Shown here: positions 55,453-64,000 of the stretch, piece after piece | Layout: every line of letters starts with the position of its first letter | How positions within the stretch are numbered: position 1 is the stretch's first letter | Translations under genes and position numbers: made by a program | NCBI RefSeq assembly: GCF_963576615.1 | Contig: NC_088712.1 | Span: forward strand, 21,667,870-21,731,869 | DNA length: 64,000 nucleotides | Reading direction: 5' to 3' | Source of the DNA: Watersipora subatra | Lineage: Eukaryota; Bryozoa; Gymnolaemata; Cheilostomatida; Watersiporidae | Notes under the pieces: model-generated | Told to the model about the DNA's origin: nothing | Database searches by the model: none | Seen by the model: the letters and a program-made list of their open reading frames with translations, nothing else

Positions 55453-56346
55453 CAGGCAAACACGGATAACTCGCCCACGGATAGTTCAAACACATTGTTA
55501 ACTTGAACGGATTTGTTTGGACCGTTCCCATGCAATGATAAATTGCTCTCGATAACTTGAACTTAACATCATTAACTCGAACAGTTTTTTGCCGAAGGAG
55601 AAAACATGGTTTTTGTTAGTTTTATTCCGAAGGACTGGTCTTTAGTCGCAGAGCTGCGAGTACTCTGCTCTTTTAGCGAGGCGCTCCCTATACATATGTA
55701 GTGTTGTATATTTATTTTCCCCATACCATAAAATGGAACCAGCTAGGAAACCGTATAAAACAATGATTAATAGGGTCGCTAACACCTTGGCATAATTATG
55801 GTCAAACTATAAACGTTAGAAAGTATTAGTGGTGAAAATATAATAAAGATTGGTCATAAATGTTTACTCATGTCATGTTTTAAAAAAATTAACAGCAAAT
55901 TTAGATATTTTTTTATCAGCTGAGATTTGTTTGTAGTTTTAGGTTATGTGACTGCCAGGATTTTTAAAAATTAATGTCGACAAAATCGATCTCGGTTAAA
56001 CTGATCAGAAAAAATATGTCTTTTTTTTAGCATTTTAACCGCGATCAAGATTTGCCAATTTTAATCTGAAAACGTCTTGGTAGTCACATCACCTAAAACA
56101 ACAAACAAATATCAAGGGATAGAAAAAAATCTATACTTTTTGATAAAATCTTTTAAAACTTTACATGCAAAGCTCTTCAACTTGCATCAAGCAATCTATG
56201 CTTTTGATTTATATATAGTTTGTATATGTACATGTATCTACTGATAAATACATGCACTTGTGACAGTGCTCTGATAACTTGAACGCTCTGATAACTCAAA
56301 CACTTTAGCTCGGTCCTGGGAAGTTTGGATTATCCATGTTTGATTG
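55453..56346. mobile_element. TIR element, CAGKCAAACAYGGATAACTCG family, copy 1
   Basis: It starts CAGGCAAACACGGATAACTC and ends with the inverse GATTATCCATGTTTGATTG, before TA. The interior carries the foldback module of the family at 6070. Confidence 0.75.
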
Positions 56347-56371
56347 TATATAAGTATTTGTATTCATTTCA

Positions 56372-56746
56372 TCTATATATATATTTTTCAAAGTATGTCC
56401 TTGTGTCGTATGTCTGTCTGCATTCCGGCTATAGCTATTATAAGAATAACTGCTGCTGAACAACAATGCTGACGCAATGTCATGAAGTAACATCATTAGA
56501 AGCCTAGCGGCTTGCTGGAATTTTCCATTGGCAATGTGCCAGGCTAACAGCTTGAAAGTTACAGTTGTTTGACAAAGTTTTAAAACTTTCACACTTGTTT
56601 TCATTTTCTCTTAATTTTTTTCAACTACACAAAACACTTCTCTCAGGATATGTAGTTAGAATGGTAAATGTTGTTATATGTTAAATACAAATCAACTTTC
56701 TGTCGAGACTTTTTTATTACCCGGGCAACGCCTGGTAGCACCGCTA
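56372..56746 (+). mobile_element. Non-autonomous Helitron, 375 bp
   Basis: It starts TCTATATATATATTTTTC after A. It ends with hairpin ACCCGGGCAACGCCTGGT and CTAG before T. No tRNA-like module is apparent. Confidence 0.75.
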
Positions 56747-57590
56747 GTTATTATATACAAGTTATATTCATTGCCTTGTGCTCAAAGTGGTTTTGTTTTT
56801 TTTGTGGAGCAGTAAAGGAGTGAGGCACATTCTGTCACAATATTTTATAGCAGCTATGTTTCAAGTGTTTTAGTCAATTCAGTTGAAACTAGAATTTCTG
56901 GACATTAAAGATGTGGTTCCGTCAAAAAGGTCAAATTAATGAAATTAAGACTAATAAAAGGCTAAAACATCAGCTACAATTTGGTGTCATTTTTGTCTTT
57001 GTAGACTAATCCTGTCCAGAGATATATGCGTTTTAATGAGGCCATCTTATAAAAAGCTCACATTTTAGTGGGTGCTTCATTTGTGATGTAACGAGTGATA
57101 CATCTGAGAAGAGTACACGAGCAATAAATCTAAGGCCGCTTCATTAGCCAATCATCAGCACGAAATTTTTATATAGGTCGTAATAAATGTTATCACTCGT
57201 AAAACGCGTTGTCTACGATCTCAAATTTAGTGATTTTACTCTATTATTAAATCGCATAGACATCGATATTTACTAAATTAATTAACATCGTTACTTTAAT
57301 GAATTACTCGATCGGCATGTTTTATTGACGAACAACAGAATTGTAAAAATTACTCCAAAGTTTGCAGCGAAGGTGACTCTGAGTTTTTTGAGCATCAGGT
57401 GGTTAAAGTGCTACAGAGGAAGATAGGAGAATGGAAGTAAACTTATCTTTTACTTTGAGTCTTCTATAGATATTCTGTTAAGTTTGCATTCAGATTATAT
57501 TTTCCTGTTTGAGGTTATAATGTAATTGCCTGTGCGCGTGCAAGATACGTATGTACACTAAGTTTTTGACGGCTTCTTTTTAATCCATAG

Positions 57591-58097
57591 CATCTAGCAA
57601 TACAGTGGCTTAGATTGATGAATATACTAAAGGTAATATTTTTAGTACTCATTAATACATGTACTAATTAATAAAATTATAACTTTTTGCTATCACCAAT
57701 CATCGTTTTATAATTTTTTATCGTTTTACTGAGCTATATTTGCTTCAATTTTCTGTGGCAGTTTTATTTAGTAAATTAGATTTATGATTGGACTTTAGCT
57801 GTTCACTTCTCATTTGTAGAAAGCGAAGAAAGTCGATTGATCAATGCAAATCTTCAACTTCCAGAACCAAAGCTTCGAATCGTTGGCTTGGCATACTTAT
57901 GCTTTTATTAAACATTTATTCATTTTTAAAATTACTCGCAATCTATCCAACTCCCAATTTGAAAGCTTTCAGTAGATACGCATTAGAATGACATATCTAT
58001 GAATGACATATATTTATTGCATTTGTTTTACTGATTACAGGATGTTTATGTGGTCCCACCAGCCAAAGCAGCTTTGTCAGTGTGGAAACTGCCATAA
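57591..58097 (+). other. Unidentified exon-like segments (possible 3' end of a gene)
   Basis: Three open, splice-flanked segments are visible. The first is 57591-57632, with acceptor taatccatag and donor gtaata (HLAIQWLRLMNILK). The second starts at 57820 after catttgtag (SEESRLINANLQLPEPK in one frame). The third is 58041-58097, after ctgattacag (DVYVVPPAKAALSVWKLP, then TAA). The first and third share phase 0. No protein family is recognised, and no upstream exon is certain. Confidence 0.25.
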
Positions 58098-58329
58098 ATG
58101 GGAAAGAGAGACTTGAATGTGCACCGCATAAACCATGATGTTTTGTTTGAATTTGCTGCTGCAGATGAATTTGTCTTTTTGTAGGAGCTGAAACTATGTG
58201 AGGGGCCACGACTTGATGGATATTCTTAATAAAAGCTTTATGCCAAGATGGAATTTTTTTGCTTGTAAAAATTGTATAATAAAATAATATTGTTGAAGAT
58301 AATGCAAAACATGATTTGCAGACTATTGT

Positions 58330-58410
58330 AGTGAATTGGATACGGTATATGGATGTCCGCAAAACTGGAAAATGTGAGTTCAAATCCAGTTTGCAGCAGA
58401 TTTCTCATCA
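58330..58410 (+). repeat. tRNA-like SINE fragment
   Basis: GTAGTGAATTGGATACGG is followed by GTGAGTTCAAATCC, an A/B-box pair, shortly before mini-element copy 3. Confidence 0.45.
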
Positions 58411-58496
58411 TTATAACTCTATCCCTATGTATATTCTTTTCAAAGACAAGCTTGCTCATTTTTCTTACGGTAGTAAGAAACTAGTTTTCGGTGTGG

Positions 58497-58574
58497 GCAA
58501 TGATATACAGCTCCACCCCAGGATAGGCAACGGGCATAATGTGGGCGGAGCTTTTGGAGGCTGTATATCGTTAG
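58497..58574. mobile_element. 78-bp palindromic mini-element, copy 3
   Basis: The termini are GCAATGATATACAGC and the inverted CTGTATATCGTTAG. It is flanked on both sides by TGTGG. Confidence 0.75.
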
Positions 58575-58889
58575 TGTGGGTAGCGACGGGACTGTGACGA
58601 TACAAAGACCTTATTCTACATAGTTTGCTTGACAGAATTACCGTAGGCCAGTAGAATTGGTAGTCGGTACTAAGATGTTTACACAGCATTTAGAAGAAGG
58701 TAATATGACAAGTTTTTAATTTTCCTTGTTTGAGGCCTTTGAGACATTGGTAATAATGTATCTGTAGCTGGATTTAAAATTTTATTCTAGTCAACACGAG
58801 CAAATACCAGATAAAATATATGCCAATAGAGCCGCGTAGGACTAGACTTTTATCGCAATAGCCGATGTGAATATGAGAGATAGATACAG

Positions 58890-59070
58890 GTTGTATCACG
58901 CGTGACATCATTTTGGACAAGTCTGGGCATGTTTTTTTTGGCCTGAGCGTTTTTACCGTGGTCGAATTTTTTTGATTTTAATCTTCAAATATCTTGACAA
59001 TGAGATCGCCTAACTCAACAAACAACATATCAACTGATAGAAAAAGAAAAATACTTTTAAAATCAACTCA
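58890..59070. mobile_element. Half copy of the foldback MITE family at 6070
   Basis: GAGCGTTTTTACCGTGGTCG, GATTTTAATC and GATCGCCTAACTCAACAAAC match the right arms of the other copies. Confidence 0.5.
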
Positions 59071-60306
59071 AATTTGATGCAACCACATTTTAAAATCAAT
59101 TCTTTGGTATCTTTTACTTGCAGTAGTATTGAAATGACTTCGCGCATTCTACTAGGAAGAATTGAATCGATTCTTTACTGTCATCATAGATTAATTTACC
59201 CGATTTTCCATTTTTCAATAAGCAAAAAGGCTTCAGTCACTGCCTCTCTTTATTATTACTATCTCAGTATCTCTATGATAAGTAATTTACATTGTATAAC
59301 TGTGTTGGCTTAAAATTAATCATTGACAGTGATATACTATTAAAGCAATTAGTTAATCATAAGTGCAGCTCAGTAATTTCAGCCGCGCTTAACGTTTTTA
59401 TAAACCTTGATATCACCGCATATATGTTATTTGTCAATACATTATTATGTAGTATTATTATTTATGAACCACATAATGATATAGTATAGTTCTATAGTTT
59501 GCCTGGGCACTGACAAAAAGTTTAGCTACGCTGGATTATATGTAAGCTAGCGTGTTTATGGTGGTTGCTTTCGGTGCCGTAACTGTTAGCTATGTGTAGC
59601 GTTGTGTTGACTAATCTGATGTGATATCACTCGAGTGGTAATTAGTTTCTATAAAGGAGAAATGTCATGCTCTGGTGCGGTTCAATCCGCATTTTGGATA
59701 AACTGTAGAAAACCATTTGATTATATGACTGAAAACTTTTACATAGGACCCTGTCTAAAGTGTTGGAGTAAACACAAGAGGCGGATGCCCAAGGAATTAA
59801 ATTAAGGAGATTCGATGCACTTTGCCTGCAACCAGTGCCCTTGTGGGGCACATATTTAATCATGGGGCATCATCATGCACCCCAATAAATCGATAATGAC
59901 CCACCAAAAAGTAATCAATAAGTATGTTGACAAACTTCCTATAATAAATGTTAAAATGAACCTCCAACAATCAATAATTATTTTATTTCCAAGCTTGTTT
60001 TGCATAGGAGTTACCCAACACTTGTGTGGGTGCACAACTTCTATTTTGAGCAAAGGCTTGCTGGTAGACCAGTAGCAAATTAATAAAGAATTGATTTTGT
60101 CTAAAGAACTAAATTGAATAAAACTATTGAAAGTTAGGATAGCTAAAAACTTAAGAATTAAATTGTCAAGTTTTGCTTATTGAATTAAAATGAATCAATT
60201 CTAGCCTGGTCTATGATGCAAAATAATGGAGAATTGAATTGCTAATTTTTGGATGATTATTTTTTAAAGCCCTAAAAACGTTTCTGCTGTATCCTTATTT
60301 GTACGA
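59071..60306. other. Non-coding stretch
   Basis: AT-rich. No feature I can support. Confidence 0.4.
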
Positions 60307-60374
60307 GCAATGATATAAACCCTCATAAATACATGAAACCCCCACATAAATAAATGAAGGGTTTATATCATTGG
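60307..60374. mobile_element. 68-bp palindromic mini-element, copy 4
   Basis: The termini are GCAATGATATAAACCC and GGGTTTATATCATTGG. The flanks are TACGA and TACAA, four of five identical. Confidence 0.7.
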
Positions 60375-60899
60375 TACAAGTATTGTGCTGTACACATGTA
60401 TCGAAGCTTCTACGTGGGAGTTACGTTTCCGTGCAAATTAATTGGCGCGAGTTTCTTAACAGGATGTTGAGCGCAAGCCTTTTATGTTTACCAGTCGTTA
60501 TGGTTTCGAGGAAACCGCAACAATTTTTTTTCGCTACAATCATTATTATATTTAAACTAAATTTAGTAAAAGTTTTATGCAAAAAGCTGATTAAAACTGG
60601 CTTACAAAACTGCTGCTTAAAACACTGTTGACAGAATGTCCCTTTAGTAAGTACGTGTTATTTATCTTTGCGCACATATAGCTTCTCAAACCATTATCTA
60701 TTATACTATTGCTACACTGGAACTGAACGTTAATTGTTGCACGGTTTGATAAGACAATCGAACTCATTAGATGGTTTTTCACATCATTAACTAACATACG
60801 GATTATCTCCTTTTGGACATATAAACTGGAATACGAAATTTGACGTACGACAAATAAAGATTTTTGTCCTGTTTGCTTGATCAACTACGCGCAAAACAA

Positions 60900-60941
60900 C
60901 TGACATTTCTCTCGTGATTATTCCGGAAAAACAGCGCAGGT
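60900..60941 (+). other. Donor-like site, possible 5' UTR exon
   Basis: A strong donor, CGCAG/gtaagtc, ends at 60941 after a stretch without a long ORF. It could be a first exon of a gene lying mostly outside the window. No transcript evidence is visible. Confidence 0.15.
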
Positions 60942-61611
60942 AAGTCAATCATTTTTCATACAATAACCTTGCGAGAGCGAAGCATATGTATTATCCTAAA
61001 GTTTCATGACTATTGTAATATAATGTATGGTTGTTTATTGTTGTTTTAATAGCAACCTGCCAGTAGCGATCACTTTCGGGCAGTACTGAACTGGCAAACA
61101 GAAAATAGTTGCATTCGTTGATTCAGTCATGTATTAACGCGTTTCGAGTTTATATTCGTATTTTTTCCTATTCATCCACAAAAATATCTAACTCAAGCAT
61201 ATTTTCGTTTTGTTTCGTTTGCTATAAATAGACATCGAAGTAATGTTGGCTTGTATGCCTGACTATTCCAACAATTAAATCGTCTTAAAATAAATGTAGA
61301 AGCGTCAGAAAATCAATGTTAAAGTATTTTGAATGAACATCTGTGTTGCTAGCTAAATCGTCACTGGTCTCTACGCTGTTGTCGTTAAATCAAGTTTTAT
61401 TATACTTTTAACATTTCAAGTATTCATTCACGCGTACTGTATTTTTGTTTTATGATGGGGCTTTAAAAGTACTGTATTTAACATATTTTGACTTAGATGT
61501 GAATGTTTGTCAATTCTATTCAGTTATTCATATTTAAAAAAACTGAAGTTACTGTTTGCTGGTAATCGTTTTGCCAACATATGTTTCTAAAGTAAGTCAC
61601 TATGTGATGTA

Positions 61612-62040
61612 TTGATGTATCAATTCCTCAAAATGTTCAGTGCTTTCTCTGAGAGAAATGAAAATTCTCAACAGGAATTTCGCTTACGTAATGTAAGGCT
61701 TAAAAGTGTAAATTCACATCCATATCTAGGCATTGAACTTAGTTGTAACATTAAATGGGATAGATACATGAACAACATAGTGGCCAAAGCTTTTAGATTA
61801 TTAGGCATGTTGCGCAGAGTGTTAAAAACTACAGACACAAAGACAAGAAAGGTTGCATATGAGACTTTGATAACACCTGGACTAGAATATGGATGCCAAG
61901 TTTAGGATCCATACCTAAAGGGAGATATAAATAAATTGGAAAAATTGCAAAACATGGCACTGCGCTTCATATTTAGATTGAGAGGTTGGTTAGCTTTTCA
62001 AAGCTACGGGAAGACACAGACATTGTTTAATTAGCAGGGA
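61612..62040 (+). pseudogene. LINE reverse-transcriptase C-terminal fragment
   Basis: The frame reads SHPYLGIELSCNIKWDRYM, RLLGMLRRVLK and TPGLEYGCQVWDP, then DINKLEKLQNMALRFIFRL. This is the region after the RT palm in jockey/CR1-type elements. It is open for 97 codons, broken by a TAG, and cut by the element at 62131. Confidence 0.85.
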
Positions 62041-62130
62041 GAAAAAGGGGGAAAAAGAGTGTCCTTGTTTTTTAGAGTAAAATCTAGTGAGGTTATACAG
62101 GATACATACAATAACGCACCAAAACACTTA

Positions 62131-63264
62131 CAGTCAAACATGGATAACTCGAACTTCACGGGACCGAGCAAAAGTGTTCGAATTATCAGAGCGTTCAAGT
62201 TATCAGAGCACTGTCACAAGTCCGTGTATTTATTAGTAGTTACATGTACATATACAAACTATAATATAAATCAAAAGCATAAATGGCTTGTTTCAAATTA
62301 AATGCTTCTAATGTAAAGTTTAAAACGTTTTTATCAAAAAGTATAGAGATTTTTCTATCACTTGAGATTGGTTTGTTGTTTGAGGTGATGTTATTGCCAG
62401 GATGTTTTTTTTAGATTGACATTGGCAAAACTTGATCGTTGTTGAAATGCTCAAAAGAAAAGACATCTTTTTCTTTTGAGCGTTTTACCCACGATCAATT
62501 TTGCCGATTTTTCTTGAAGTTTATGCAACTTCAAGAAAAACTTACCAAGGAAAAATCCCTTACTTTACCTGGGATTCGTTAAGAGCAACACTCCGAGGCA
62601 GTTCAATTAAAAGTTTTACAAGGTTTAACGGTACATTGTATATTACTCACGCTTTTTGAATGGATACTTATTGAATGTACACACGTATTCTGTGTTTAGG
62701 TCAAACGATGAATAGTTTTTTTAGCTAAGACAACGTATAATAAAAACAATTTTTAAGACGTTTTAAACATTCAACATTCCGACGTTGATTCAACACGGAA
62801 TTAACGTCGGAAAACTATTCGTCACGGGCTAGCCGGGTCACGCACTCAAGGATTTTCGCCACGCACATACAAAACAACATGCTGTTTTTGTTTTGTATGT
62901 GCGTGGCGAAAATCCTTGCGCGCGTGACCCGGCTAGCCCGTGCTATTCATCGTATAGCAGTATAAATCAAATTTGACCAAACCTTTAGAAAAGTCGTTGA
63001 CAAAATTATTTTGCCGATGGAGGTAATAACAACGCTTATGAATTACGAAAAGATGAGGTTTACCTCTATGGCTTTGAATAAAGTGATTTTCTAAAGCGAT
63101 AACAACCGTTTCGGTAGCCATTGGGCAAAAAAACAGTTCGAATTAACAGTGTTGAGTTCGAGTTATCTATAGCAATTTATCATTACGTGGGAACGGACCA
63201 AAGAAACCGTTCGAATTAATCATGTGTTTGAGCTATCCGTGGACGAATTATCCATGTTTGACTG
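62131..63264. mobile_element. TIR element, CAGTCAAACATGGATAACTC family, copy 2
   Basis: The ends are CAGTCAAACATGGATAACTC and GAATTATCCATGTTTGACTG. A TA duplication is intact on both sides. It is 1134 bp with no transposase. It contains the foldback module (62320-62530) and a 120-bp hairpin element. Confidence 0.85.
62823..62942. mobile_element. 120-bp hairpin element with 8-bp near-duplication
   Basis: The ends are CACGGGCTAGCCGGGTCACG and the exact inverse. The arms of about 54 bp are almost identical. The flanks CTATTCGT and CTATTCAT differ at one base. Confidence 0.75.
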
Positions 63265-63821
63265 TATATGGTACACGTCAACCTTCGGGTCTTTTTGTAC
63301 CAAAAATTAAAACAAACGCACTTTTTAATTCTTCTGGCCTCGTACTATAAAGGATATCTGAGGGAAGGTCATAGGTTGCACTGAATAATGTATATATATA
63401 CTTGTGGCTTTTGTATTTTTGTTATAGATTAATAGGTAAATCTACATGAATATACATGAATATGTATAAAAAAAGAATAAAAGGGGAGGAAGTAAATAAA
63501 AAACATAAAAAAGAAAAAGTTATGACATATTAATTAATGAGTTCTCACGCTTTTTGCCTCATATTGAGGATCTTAGTGAGAAAACTCCATTCTGATTTTG
63601 ATGCATAATATCAATCGACTCCGGCCATAGATCTTTTCACATATGCATATCATCCCTTACTTTGAAAACGACAAATATGGCTCTGGTCACCTGTGAATCT
63701 ACTGATATAACAGTAATAATTTGTTGCCTAAAACTATGTATTAAAGGTTTCATCTTATATCACATATATTTCTTATCAAAATCAAGTAACGATCTCTCGT
63801 TAGTACAAAAGGACGCTACTA

Positions 63822-64000
63822 TAGTCATACCTCGACATACAAGCATAATGCATTCAGGGGCTGAGCTCGCATATTAATTCTCTCGTATCTCAAATCAACT
63901 TTTCATATATAACTCAACTAAACCTTCACTTTTAGCTGGCATTTTTAAAACTTTCAAAAGAATCTGACACGAAAGATTGAGTGATGCTGTTTTCGTAAGC
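63822..64000 (+). mobile_element. Tigger/pogo-type element running off the window
   Basis: It starts (C/T)AGTCATACCTCGACATAC after TA, with the usual GCTCGCAT and TCTCGTATCTC subterminal motifs. It continues to the window edge. Confidence 0.65.

Overview
The window is nuclear DNA from an invertebrate animal. It holds three spliced, intron-rich metazoan genes with GT-AG introns, set in AT-rich DNA packed with decayed transposable elements. Nothing in it looks bacterial. The mix of elements (Helitrons with short 3' hairpins, tRNA-like modules, pogo/Tigger-type elements, foldback MITEs) would suit a lophotrochozoan such as a mollusc or bryozoan, but I cannot fix the phylum from the sequence.

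Layout. 1-10.6 kb: no recognised host gene apart from two exon-like blocks on the minus strand near 1 kb. The rest is decayed Tigger/pogo-type elements, an AT-rich tract and MITEs. 10.6-26.45 kb: ARMT1 (DUF89 damage-control phosphatase) on the plus strand. Eight exons are visible and the first coding exon was not located. Its introns hold three minisatellites, Helitrons, and a hAT-like element with other elements nested in it. 27.67-41.31 kb: a complete six-exon SLC35E1 on the plus strand, ending with an AATAAA about 40 bp past the stop. 43.74-49.78 kb: ornithine decarboxylase antizyme (OAZ) on the minus strand, convergent with SLC35E1, in three coding exons with the conserved TCC-TGA programmed +1 frameshift site. 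50.9-54 kb: a decayed LTR retroelement (primer-binding-like site, gag, zinc knuckles, aspartic protease) split by an antisense LINE fragment. 54-64 kb: SINE-like sequence, Tigger-like elements, another LINE fragment and a few unidentified exon-like segments.

The three genes are unrelated housekeeping genes: a metabolite phosphatase, a Golgi-type transporter and a polyamine feedback regulator. They show no shared pathway. What makes the window unusual is its small mobile elements. One is a family of 40-78 bp near-palindromic insertions starting CCAATGATATA, each copy bounded by its own 5-bp target duplication (four copies). Another is a 120-bp hairpin element with an 8-bp near-duplication. There are also Helitrons of about 411 bp that carry an antisense tRNA-like module, and a 20-bp minisatellite that appears to have grown out of a tRNA-like A-box region.

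All exon joins were checked for phase by hand. Family assignments rest on recognised protein motifs, not on a database search.
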